Below are positions 23,188 to 33,653 of a DNA stretch of 62,696 bases, piece after piece. The notes under the pieces are model-generated. The model had not been told where the DNA came from, did no database searches, and saw nothing but the letters and a program-made list of their open reading frames with translations. The position numbers and the translations under genes were made by a program. Numbering within the stretch: the stretch's first letter is position 1; each line of letters opens with the position of its first letter. Source of the stretch: Chromera velia (taxonomy: Eukaryota > Sar > Chromeraceae); the NCBI GenBank assembly GCA_018398765.1, contig JAHBMJ010005653.1, positions 1 through 62,696 on the forward strand, given 5' to 3'.

Positions 23188-23740
23188 GAGAGAGCTCAGC
23201 TTGAGAAGGGGGGGGGAATAGTTACGGGGAAGGGTGGAATGGAAGCGGGAGGAGGGTCACTCACACTTTCTGTTCTCTTCTTTGCACGAACTGTGAGGGG
23301 GGGGGGCAGGAGTGCGGAGTGTCTCTCTCTCCGTGTGCACTGATGAATGAAATCGAACCGCTTTCTTTTTGTTTTCTTCTGGAGGCAACACGCGACTTTT
23401 TCCCTTGTCCCCTCCCCATCTCCATCTCTGCCTCGCAGTGATTTCATTTCTTTCTCTATCAGTAGAAAGACGGTGCGCGGTGGTAGTTGACTTTCTTTTT
23501 CTTCCCCTCATCCGACCCTGTCCGTGCGAGTGATTGGGCAGGGCATCTGCATGTCTCGTGCTTGCATGACTTCGTTTTCCCCGTGTTCTGCTCCTTCTTC
23601 TGCACCTCTCTCTTCTTCTCCCTTTTCTTCTGCTCTTCCGTTCTCTCTGCCTCCTTCGTCAAGATGTGCAAATGGATGGATGGATGGATGGGTGAGCCTT
23701 TGACGAGAATGATGGGATGCCGGGATCAATTCTTTCTCTT

Positions 23741-24287
23741 AACCCCTTTCTGAGCTGTGCGGCGTTGAAGGAAGGGATGAAAGACCCGCGTGCGTCTCTT
23801 CTTTTCTGTTCTCGTATCCGTGACGGGTTTGGGTTTGGGGGGAGGGGGGTCGGGGGGTTCGGGTTTCGCGCTGCTGAGATGTGAATGGCTGGGGAGTCGT
23901 ACAGTCTGTCACTGTGCCCGCGGGTCGGTGGCTTGACGTGTCGGTGTCTTCGGCTGTTAGTTCGCTGTGTCTCAAAGAAGGGGGGTGCTTCATCAAAGTC
24001 GTTGCCTGCTTGCTTTCCCTTTGAGACTGACAAAGAAAAGAGACATAGAAAAAGTCTCTCACTCGCGAACTCTGCTTTCCGTTCGCTCTCCCTCCATGGA
24101 GGGGGGCCGAAAGACAACGGCACAAACACGCCCTCTCTACCGTGATGGAGGGGGAGCAAGACGAAGAAAGACTCCATAGAGTGAGTGAAGTGCAGAGGTC
24201 GACAAGAGATCAAACACGAAAAAAGAACACAGAAAAGTCGGCCCAAACGGAACGAAATGTCAAGCGTTGAAGTGAACTTGCGTGCTG
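23741..24287. repeat. Tandem duplication, copy A
   Basis: The stretch starting CCTTTCTGAGCTGTGCGGCG and ending in a GTTGAAGTGAACTTG-like sequence recurs at 24462-24999 in the same order and orientation. Shared blocks include GTACAGTCTGTCACTGTGCC, GGTGGCTTGACGTGTCGGT and CCTCCATGGAGGGGGGCCGA. The copies have diverged, and open frames in them are not conserved. It lies just after the ankyrin-like gene. Confidence 0.85.
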
Positions 24288-24461
24288 CAGTTCTTCTTTC
24301 GCCCCCTCTTTTATCTCTCCCTTTCGCGTCTCTTTCATCCTGCTCTACCCTCTCTTTCTGCGCTTTTCCTCCTGCTGGTCCCCCCTCGCTTTTAGATCAA
24401 GTCAAGGAAGGAAGGAAAACACCATTGTCTTCCTCACTTCTTTGACGCAGAGTCTTCTCTC

Positions 24462-24999
24462 AACCCCTTTCTGAGCTGTGCGGCGTTGAAGGAAGGGCTG
24501 AAGGACTCACGTTCGTCTGATCTCTCTTTTGCATGCGTGAGGGCGTGGGGCTTGGGGAGGGAGGAGTTCGGGTCGGGGGGTTCGCGCGCTGAGATGGAAA
24601 TAGGCGAGGAGCCGTACAGTCTGTCACTGTGCCTGCGGGTGGGTGGCTTGACGTGTCGGTATCTTCGGCTGTTAAATCGCTCTCTCTCAAAGAGGAGGGG
24701 GCATGCATTGCTGAAGTTGCCTCTTTTCTTCCCTGCATGTACAGTACCGACAGAAAAGAGGATCAAGAAGAAGCCTCTCACTCGTGCTCTGTGCTTTCCA
24801 TCTCGCCCCCTCTCCATGGAGGGGGGCCGAGAGATAATGGCATAAATGTTCCCTCCCTCTCTATCTTGATAGAGAAGGGGCAAGACGAAGAGGGCCTCGA
24901 GAGAGCGAGGTGCAGAGGCAGGTCAGGGAAAGGAGATTGCAGAAAAGAATTCATCGCGAAAGGAATGGAACAGCAAGTATCGAAGTGAACTTGAGTGCC
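24462..24999. repeat. Tandem duplication, copy B
   Basis: Second copy of 23741-24287, with an unrelated spacer of about 175 bp between them. Confidence 0.85.
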
Positions 25000-26680
25000 A
25001 ATTTTATCGATGAGGGAAGGTGTCAAGATCCGAAACCGTGCGTTGAGAGCAGGATGTCACTGCGGTGTTTCCTCTCCTTCGCCTGGACAAAAAAACAAGC
25101 GCATGAGCCAGAGTAAAGAAAAAGCCAGACAGAAAAGAAGTGAGAGAATGCGAAAAGAGGAGAGAGAAAAAGAGAGCACACTTCCACTACGAAGGTGTGA
25201 CAGGTCCTCGGGTCTGTCTCTCTTGCTGTCTCCCTTTTCTCTTTTCCTCTCAGGCCCTTTACGCTCTTCGGGGTGGAAGGACATCGAGTTCTCTTCTTCT
25301 GGCCTTGCGTGTGCGAGTCTGAGGCCCAAATCGCGAAAAAATGCACCAAGTTGTACTAATTAGAGGTTCTATCGTCTGCATTCAAGCTTGTACCTGTGTT
25401 TGTTCCAATGTACCCACTGTGCCCACATATGGTTGCTGTTGCTGACATTGATGCTCTATGCAGTTGTCACATCGATGTGGTTTCAGGTATTGTTCTTGCT
25501 GCAGTTCTCGCTAGAATTCTTGTCATTGCAATGGTTAGTAACATCTTTTTACTAGATTTTTTGAGAGTTTATTTATACTTTTATTTAGAACCTTATCTAG
25601 AACTTTGTATACTCATATTCAGATAAGTTCTAGTATCATAAGTTTACATTGTTTTGATACATAATTGTTTACGTAATCCTCATTTAACACAAGAAAGTTT
25701 ACATGATTTTGGGTTCTATTGTATAACTTTTGGTAAGTTTATTCGTAGGTTTATTCTAACTGTAAACTAAAGTAACAATTATAAACTATAATGAATCTAA
25801 TAATAGATTCTATATAACTTTTGCTGGAATTTTTGCTAATTAAATCTAAAAAAAATGTATTGTACTGCAATTTAGGATTAGGATTAGGATTTATGTCCGG
25901 AGGATTGGCCTCCCGCCCCATTGCGGCCCCAATGCCGAATGTCCGACGTGCAGCTCCCAAGGAAAGCGTCTAGACGCATCGGACCTCCCTGGCCAGCCCG
26001 CACAGGTCTAGCCTGTGCCGTAAACGGTTTACAATTGAAGAAAAAGCACACGTGATATCATTTTTCCTTTATCTGAATGGCTTTCTCGTTCCGATCTGAG
26101 GCCATCTGGCAGAGGGGCAAAAGGCTGCCAAAAGCGAAATGACTTTTAGTGCTGAAACGCAAGAGTGAAAAGGAGAAAAAGAATTGAGAGAAGAGATTAA
26201 GACCAAGTGAGAAAGAAAACACGTTTATTTATAAATGCATGCATGTTATGCCATGTTTAAGTGTCTTCAGTGATAGTGATAGTGATTTAATTGGTGGCAA
26301 TTTGGTGCCCTAGGTAGAGCACTGTCGCCGTTCTACCAGAAGTCACCCCTGCGAACGGTAAAGGTGCGCCCTAGTAGTATTGCTGAGGCTTTAGACTGCA
26401 CCCCGCAGCCTGCCTGAGGCTACCTAAGGCTTCCTCTAGACCGCTAACAACCAACATTCTTTGTTCACTTTGTATACTCTGGGTGGGTAGCTGATTGCTA
26501 GAGCTAAATCTAAAGATTGATCCAATTGCAGACGACGCTAGGACACCTCTGCTTTCTGTGCACACTTTTTCAATCTTTTCTTTCACCTTCCTTCTTCCCT
26601 GTCCTCCAATTCTTCTTGCTTCTTCCATTCGATCGAGTATTGTTTTGTATTCTTTTCTTCTTTCTTCCCCCCCTCCTTTC
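25000..26680. other. Intergenic, including AT-rich DNA; no gene seen
   Basis: Moderately GC until about 25480, then AT-rich to about 25880, ending in three TTAGGA/ATTAGG units (25871-25892) and a GC-rich patch. No supported coding exon. Confidence 0.45.
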
Positions 26681-26682
26681 TA

Positions 26683-26991
26683 GGGGTAATTTTCAAAAAA
26701 AAAAAAAATAATAAATAAAAAAAAAGGTCCCAGGAGCAATTTTTTTTTTTTTTGCTTTTTGATAATAACCTCAATCAAGACGTAACAACTATATGCACTG
26801 GCAGCACCTTGCAATACTAAAGCAGCACTTATATAAGAGTGCAATACCATTCATTTATCATTATAACAAAGAAACAATAGTATAACAACACTTAAACAAC
26901 ACTTATTAACTTGTGCAACACATGAACAACGCTTAAACAACATATTATTTAGTTTGACATCAATTTTTTTTTTTTTTTTGAAAATTACCCC
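26683..26991. mobile_element. MITE-like element with TA target duplication
   Basis: The left end GGGGTAATTTTCAAAAA is the exact inverse of the right end TTTTTGAAAATTACCCC. Both ends are followed outward by TA (26681-26682 and 26992-26993). The interior is AT-rich and non-coding. Terminal inverted repeats with a TA duplication fit a non-autonomous Tc1/mariner-type (Stowaway-like) element of 309 bp. Confidence 0.8.
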
Positions 26992-27262
26992 TAGCCTCCT
27001 TTCCTCTTCGTGATGCTTTCATGCCTCTGCGCTAACACCGTCTCATCTAATGGGCTGCCTGCCCCATACCTTCCGGGACTTTGCTGAAACACTCGTCTTC
27101 TGAATTATCCTGAATGCCGCCTTCCCCAAAAACTCATCCACCGCTGCGTGTCCTTCGTTCAGCAGGAATGCAAAGGGTGTGTGTCCTGAATGTTTTCTTC
27201 CTGTCTACTATTTTTCCTTTCCCTGCATGTCTCTCTTGCCCTGTCTTCTCTCTTTTCATTCG

Positions 27263-27580
27263 CTAGTTCATAATCTGTTCATTCCAGGTTTCCTTTAGTT
27301 TTCTCAGCATTTCAACTCTTTCTTTATCAAAGATGGGACATTCTGTCACGACATGCACTTCGTTTTCTAACACTTCTGCCTCCATCCATCCTCTGCAGAA
27401 CTGATACACTCTCTCTTCCAACAGCACTGTTTGTCCTCCCCTTTCCAGAATTCTCCCTTGTGTTGCAGCAAATGCCCTGTCTCCCACTCGGCTTGTTGCC
27501 CTCCTCTTATGCTCACTTCTAGGCGCTACTCTCCTGTAACAAAAAGGAACCCGCCCCAGTCTCTTTTTCTCTATTTTCAA
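27263..27580 (-). pseudogene. Probable non-LTR retrotransposon (LINE) C-terminal remnant
   Basis: The frame contains ENEVHVVTECPIFDKERVEM, preceded by CRGWMEAEV. The pattern C...E.H....CP.....R resembles the zinc-binding C-terminal tail found after the reverse transcriptase of many LINEs. No reverse transcriptase core is recognisable nearby, so this is a fragment at best. The adjacent MITE and AT-rich DNA suggest a repeat-rich graveyard. Confidence 0.4.
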
Positions 27581-27639
27581 TTCCGTTCAGGCCGCCTGTC
27601 TTTCTTCCACCATGTCTTCAAACAGAGAGAGATGCAATC

Positions 27640-28769
27640 TGTTTCCATTTGTCTGTCTGCGGTGGATTGACAGCCTGGCCCTTTTGTCTTCAAAGCAAAA
27701 ATAGGAATAACAGCCCAGCCCACTCAACTCCCGGGGCCGCAGTTGGCGAATTGAATAATAGTCGGTAATACATTATAGGCAATAATCAATCAAAGTTTAC
27801 ATATATAGATACTTTAATTAAAACGAGTAACTAGACGAGTATAACTAAAACAATCATAAACAATCAATCAATCAATCAAAATCAATCCTCAACTTACTCA
27901 TTAATACCCATGACTCTAGTTATGCATGACTCTACGTGACGTATACTTATTGATCGATCACTGTTGTCCACTGTCGACGATCATGCAATTCATGTACCTG
28001 CTGACTGCAGCTAAGTCTGAGTTGACATCTTATTGTTGGAAGTTGAATTAAACTCTTTTTTTGCCAGTGTGTTTTCTCATACTTTTACTGTCACAGTTCC
28101 TGCTAGACTGTCGGCCTCCAAGTCGGTCGCGCGCTGATCACAAGAAGACACCCGATGACCAGAAAGTAAAACGACTAAACGATTGAAAAGGAAAAAAAAG
28201 AAAAACGGGTTTTCAATCAACCGTGACTGCATGACCGTGCAACCCAAATCAACCCAACAAACAAAGACAGCAATATGACCAGCAATCAAGTCATTCAATG
28301 GATCGAAAGTGAAACGATGTTCGAAGGAAACAGCTCCCTCGGTCAAAGACCCAACAACAGTAAATGTGGAAGCCAGTGCTGAATTGACGGACTGACAGAC
28401 TGAGCGACTGGCATGGTTCGAACTGTAACTGACAGAAAGTATATGAAAGAACGACTGAAAGATCATCTGATTGCTCGGCTCTAGGGCAAGCTGTGAAACT
28501 CTTACCGGGTTCATCATTCTTGCTTGACAGGACGGAATCATGGCACGTCCGATAAGAGACTCTGCGTGATTCAAAGACTGTCTGTAACCGGCTTTACTTG
28601 TTCACTGATTCCATGCAGACTGACTGATCAGAACAGACCGCATAATCGATCACAATGAAAAAAAAAAGATTTCCTTCCTCGTCTGTCGTTCACTCGAATT
28701 GCCCCATGCACCCCCTGATCACTGACAGACTGACTCAGTCTGACAGACAGACAGGTAGATGATCCCTTT
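27640..28769. other. Intergenic, no gene seen
   Basis: It contains an AT-rich stretch (27740-28060) with an AATC repeat near 27860-27890, then mixed sequence up to the 3' end of the DUF5710-like gene. Minus-strand open frames here have no domain character. Confidence 0.45.
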
Positions 28770-29900
28770 TCAATGGAAAAGGATCCAATCCGCCGACCCC
28801 CATTCCCTCTTCTCCCACCCCGCAGCTTCGAAAGCTTCCCTCAGCTTCTCGTGTTTCTCGATGATTTCCCATGCCTGTTTGCCATCTGTATTCATGTTAC
28901 CCCCCGATCCCAAAAAGTATCCCGGACGGTCGTCCTCGGGATCTGCGTCCTCGTCTTCTGCCCTCTCCTTCTTGTACAGCTCCAGCCCTCTCAAAATCTC
29001 TGGGGCTGCCCTTCTCAGACACGATGCGTCATTCTCTCCCCCATCAGGACAGAACAAAGCCGAGAACAGATCTGCATTCGGCTCCTCAGAGGTCCATTCC
29101 ATTGCCCAAAGCTCCAGCTGCTCTTTCTGCTCAGAGGGCAGGTCTTTCCCACACCCCCAGCATACGGATTTCGCCTTCTCCTCCCCCAGGTTGGTCTCGA
29201 GTTCGAGGAAATCTCCGTCGTCCTTGCGTTTCAACGACAGCTTCAGAGAGCAGTCGAGACCCCCTGTGAGCTCTCGAAGGGAGGCCTCCGTGTTCCTTGC
29301 TCTCCTCTTTCTCTGCTCCTCCTGCTCCTCGTGATCCCTCTGCTGCTGCAGAGAGGCTGCACGGGCCCAACACTGAATGGGAATCCACCGGGCAAAAGGA
29401 GACGAGGGGACCTGAGGGGGGATGTACCACTTCCTCTCCTGGTTGTCCCACCTGGCCCCCAAAGCCTTTGCGTCTTCTTTCTCCTCATAGGGACACTCGA
29501 GGAACAGACGCCCGTCTGCCTCGCGCAGAAAGTCCAGGTTTGGGAAGGCAGCAGGAGGCGGAGGGGGGGGAGGCATACCGAAGGGACGGAAGAAAGGGGG
29601 AATGCCAGGGCCGAAGGGGGGGGCGCCCAGCGGATTGAAGGGGGGAGGGCCTCTGAAGGGAAAGGGGGAAGCACTTGCGGGGTCTCTACGATCTTGCACA
29701 GGCGTCCGATCACCTTCATTTCTGGTGCGTTTGTTGTCAGAGGAGGAAGAGGGCAACCATCGAGAGAAGGCATCCAGAGACAGGGGAGCTGGGACGTACC
29801 ACTTCTTTCTGTCTGGGTCCCATCTTGCCCCGAGGGCTTTGGCATCTTCCTTCTCTTCGAAGGGGCAGTTCAAGTACGTTCGGTCCGAATCTGATGCCAT
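28770..29900 (-). CDS. Protein with two DUF5710-like modules
   Basis: One uninterrupted exon of 376 codons with ATG at 29900. Two copies of a short module occur: residues 8-50 (YLNCPFEEKEDAKALGARWD then RKKWYVP) and 131-174 (RLFLECPYEEKEDAKALGAR then RKWYIP). This P-[FY]-x-E-K-x-x-A-K-x-L-G-A-x-W-D...WY pattern is DUF5710, a small domain common in phage and plasmid DNA-handling proteins. Between the copies lies a Pro/Phe-rich linker (79-118). The C-terminal third is acidic, with a CWGCG pair (CxxC) and no recognised fold. The two modules are almost identical around the core, suggesting recent internal duplication or strong constraint. Molecular role unknown. Confidence 0.82.
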   Translation of the reverse strand: MASDSDRTYLNCPFEEKEDAKALGARWDPDRKKWYVPAPLSLDAFSRWLPSSSSDNKRTRNEGDRTPVQDRRDPASASPFPFRGPPPFNPLGAPPFGPGIPPFFRPFGMPPPPPPPAAFPNLDFLREADGRLFLECPYEEKEDAKALGARWDNQERKWYIPPQVPSSPFARWIPIQCWARAASLQQQRDHEEQEEQRKRRARNTEASLRELTGGLDCSLKLSLKRKDDGDFLELETNLGEEKAKSVCWGCGKDLPSEQKEQLELWAMEWTSEEPNADLFSALFCPDGGENDASCLRRAAPEILRGLELYKKERAEDEDADPEDDRPGYFLGSGGNMNTDGKQAWEIIEKHEKLREAFEAAGWEKREWGSADWILFH

Positions 29901-30700
29901 TTTGATCTCTATGCTCGACTGATCGGTCTGCCCGTAGTGTCAATTCTCTGTTATTTCTGTGGAACTTCAAAAGCTCGTTCGGTTTCACACTGAAGCAGTT
30001 GCTGGAAGCCGTGTCTACTGGGAAGAAAGGGAATGAAGCCATGCATACGAAGCCCTCTTTCGTCGGCATTTCGTCGGCCCAGTTTGGTGATTTTGTGCCG
30101 TGGCCCCCGGCCATGGTATCTGTTAAGGCCCTTATAGCCGCACCTATGGAAAAAAAAAGTCGAATTACCAATAAATCGGGTTACATTTGCCTTTCGGGAC
30201 CCGCGCTTTCCGGCAACTGTACAGCGCATGGCGAACATGCACCTTTTGTCTCCAACCTTGATGTATCAGTACATATATACAAAAACACACATGGAGAGGA
30301 ATTGTACATAGATTCGATCATCTGTGTAGTTTTCGAGGAAGGCGGTAAAGCACACCATCTAAGTGAAGCTGTTCTGAATTGCTCGGTTGTTTGACTATGC
30401 TACCAAGCTCAGTGGCAAGTTAAGACATACCGCCTTACAAAGTCAGGAGTAAGCCGCACCACGACTGAGTGCGCTTGACAAAGAGGAAAAACGGTTAATT
30501 TAATCTGCAAAAATCTCTTTTTACCCGTCTTCTTTCTCTCTACTTGGCCCTTCTTATCGTTTTTCAGCACCTAGTTTCTCAACTTCCTTCTACCTCCACT
30601 TGAGGATTTGGGACGCAAAATACTGTCTATATATAGTGTGTGTCACTGTGGATGCTGTAGTATTCGCTTTGAAATATTGTGGAGAGGCTCACCGCGTATG
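29901..30700. other. 5' flank of the DUF5710-like gene; no supported gene
   Basis: Short frames on both strands (for example 29951-30238 minus and 29999-30394 plus) overlap each other and show neither domain-like sequence nor good splice context. Confidence 0.45.
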
Positions 30701-30749
30701 GCTCACCGCATATGGGTCCAGCGCTTGGTGAGTTCAAGAGGGAGAGATA

Positions 30750-32220
30750 TGAGCAGAAGCCGTTTGGGCCTGTGGATAAAGCTAGGTAAACAAGTGTATG
30801 AACAGAAGCCGTTTGGGCGTATAGGTAAATGTTTGGGCATGTGTGGGCTAGCGTGTGGGTACACGGGCATAGAAAGAAAGTGTGTACAGTAACAGAATCC
30901 GCTTAGGCCTGCAGGTAGATGAATGAAGAGAGACGGAGAGAGTAAGCATGTTTATGAGGATGTATGAGTTTATGAACAGAAGCCGTTTGGGCGTGCGGGC
31001 GAGACAAGGAGAACGAGTATGTAAACAGAAGCCGCTTGTATGGACCCGTGGATGGATGAAGAGAAATCAATTGTGTGTCATTGAAGAAAAGCCGTTTGGG
31101 CCGCTGGTTAGGCCTATGGATGAATGAAGAGAGATCAACTGTGTGAACAGAAACATACAGAAGCCGCTTGGGCCTGTGGATGAGTGAAGAGAGTCTCAGA
31201 CAGGGAGAACGAGTGTGTGAACAGAAGCCATTTGGGCGTATGGGTGAATGAAAGGAGAATGAAGGGAGAAAAGGAGATACAAGGAGAGCGAGTATGTAAA
31301 CAGAAGCCGTTTAGACGTGTGGGTGAATGAAGGGAGAAAAGGAGATACAAGGAGAGCAAATGTGTGAATAGAAGCCATTTAGGCATGTGGGTAAATGAAG
31401 GGAGAATGAAAGGAGAAAAGGAGATACAAGGAGAGCGAGTATATGAAGAGAAGCTGTTTGCCAATGGGCGTGTGAGCGAAGAAAGAGAGACAAGGAGAAC
31501 GAGTGTGTGAACAAAAGCTAGGAACAGAAGCCGTTTGGGTCCGTGGATGAATGAAGAAGGATCAATTGTGTGTCATTGAACAAAAGCCGCACGAGCCTAT
31601 GGCTAGGCCGGTGGATAAATGAAGAGATATCAAGTGCGTGAACAGAAGCCGCTTGGGCCTGCTGATGAATTAAGAAAGACAGGGAAAGCGAGTGTGTGAA
31701 CAGAAGCCGTTTGGGCGTTTGGGTGAATGAAGAGAGACAAAGAGATACAAGACGAGCAAGTGTGTGAACAGAAGCCGCTTGGGCCTCATGCAGTGAATCA
31801 ATGAAGAATAATGAAGATCGAGAGACATGGAGAGCGAGTGTATAAACAGAAGCCGTTTTGGGTGTCACAACGGTGTAGGTGAATGAACACCGACAGGGAA
31901 AGCAAGTATATGAAGCAGTGTGAGCAGGCTAGGTGAAGAGGAGCCGTTTGGGCATGTAGGTGAATGAAGAGGGACAAGGACTCGCACAAGCATGTCAACA
32001 GAAGATGTTTGCATAGGCGTGTGGGTACCTGAATAAATAGAAACAGCCTGTCACTAAGAGAGAATGAAATTCAATGTGTAAACAGAACTTCAAGCCGCTA
32101 GGGCCTGAAATAGAAATAAACGAAGAGAGATAGAGAGAGCAAGTATGTGAATAAAAGCCGTTCAGGCGTGTGGATGTGAGAGTGTTAATAGAAGCCGTCA
32201 ACTTTGGGCATGTGGGTGAG
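30750..32220. repeat. Degenerate minisatellite (about 20 units)
   Basis: A core of ACAGAAGCCGTTTGGGC plus a purine-rich arm (gtgaatgaagagagacaaggagagcgagtgtgtga) repeats at about 50-90-bp spacing roughly twenty times. Units are diverged and vary in length, so this is an old array. Minus-strand translation yields repetitive Ser/Phe/His-rich frames that end irregularly, arguing against coding. Confidence 0.8.
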
Positions 32221-32329
32221 TGATCGAAGAGAGACAGGGAAAATGAGGGATTAAGTGAGTGAGCAAGTAAGACAGTGAGTGAGTGAATGAGTGAGGAAAG
32301 CAAGAATGACTCAGTGAGTCAGTAACTAA

Positions 32330-32990
32330 GTGTGTTGTGAGTGAGTAAGTGAGCACAGTCAATTACAGTAACTAATACAGTAAGCGTAGCAAGCGTGTAG
32401 TTTTGGTCTTGTATAACATTGTGTTCAAATATTTTATAGACTGGCTCACAGTCTTAGTCACAGATGATTTAAAAGAGCAAGTTGATAATAGAAGGCGTAT
32501 ATAATGTTTGGCTAGTACTAGAATGATCTATAAATGAAAGTAAATGAATAAAAGATTACAGCATGTGTGTCTGTATGTAAAAGATAGTAAAAGACCTATA
32601 TATTGATTCCGTAAATAAAAAATAAAAATGTAAGTAGATTTAGTAAGCGGGGAGCTGCATTGTGATTTTTACTAGGATTTTTGTTTTATATTTTTTTTAA
32701 TTTTTTTATGTAAGCAAAAATAATTTGTTAAAGATTTATATATCAGTAATGTGTTGGTGCGGTTACAATTTCATTTTCTCTTTCACACTTATTCACGACT
32801 ACTAGTACCATGTTTTAGCGAAGTCTTTGTATGACATTAATGTTTTTATTAGCAAATATTTATAAATATTAGTAAATGTATCTAATAGCACAGCTTTTCT
32901 TATTTCTTCTTCTCAATTTGATTTTTAATGTCGCTTTGTATACATGTCGCTCAACACAGTTTTTAATTAACTAGTTTTATCACTTAACTA
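32330..32990. other. AT-rich island, no gene seen
   Basis: Very AT-rich with no long frame. It starts just after the minisatellite with a GTGA-rich stretch (32225-32330). Confidence 0.45.
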
Positions 32991-33653
32991 ATCCCTCACG
33001 CCCAGTTGCCCTCCTCCTCCGGAGCCTTTCAATCGCTTTGAAGCCCGTCCAGCCATCTCCAGCCCTCTGCGGCATTCACATATACCGCGGACATACCGCG
33101 GCTACGCCTTTGCACGGCCAACAACCTGCTGCATGTACCACGATCATGAACGCACCTCTCACCCTATTTATCCCTATCTCACCCCTGGGGGCCACGGCAT
33201 GTCCCGTAGGGACATTACAATTGGGACATGCATCGGAAAGCTGGAGCGAAAGAGCTAGAGCTCTGACCGAGCTCAAAAAGTTAGCTCGGCCCGCGCGAGA
33301 AGCGGGCCACTATGGGCATCTATGCATGGGCCGCTATAGCAGCGCGAGTCTTGAAACTCATGTCTCTCAGGAGAACTTGCATGGAGCTAGAAGCTCAGTG
33401 AGGTCCCTGTGAGGATCCATATTAATATTAATACCATTCCACCGTGAGACTCGACGGACCAGAAGGAAAGCTTCCTGAATCTTCGATACGTGCAAGTGAG
33501 TGGGAGTCCAGCAGATAGGCCAAATTTTCAAACGCAGATTTTCTGTCAAGCTTTGAGCTCAGTCGGGCCGGCCAACTCAAATCCATCAATCAGCAATTCG
33601 ACCTCCTCGACTTTCCTGCTGTGTTTGTTCTTCTGCTGACAAGTTAAGACAGA

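Noticed and set aside
25871-25892. ATTAGG repeats as a telomere scar
   Set aside because: Only about three units, surrounded by AT-rich DNA; too short to claim.
26290-26360. tRNA-like stretch (CCTAGGTAGAGCAC)
   Set aside because: It resembles an A box, but no GGTTCGA-type B box, cloverleaf or acceptor stem could be formed.
28759-29894. Plus-strand frames opposite the DUF5710-like gene
   Set aside because: Shadows of the minus-strand coding sequence; no domain-like content.
29951-30394. Opposed short frames upstream of the DUF5710-like gene
   Set aside because: They overlap on opposite strands, with no domain-like sequence and no splice support.
30750-32220. CRISPR-like array
   Set aside because: Spacing and repeats are irregular and diverged, there are no unique spacers of fixed length and no cas genes, and the context is eukaryotic.
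31135-32303. Minus-strand frames across the minisatellite
   Set aside because: Repetitive Ser/Phe/His text that ends irregularly; units are not multiples of three.
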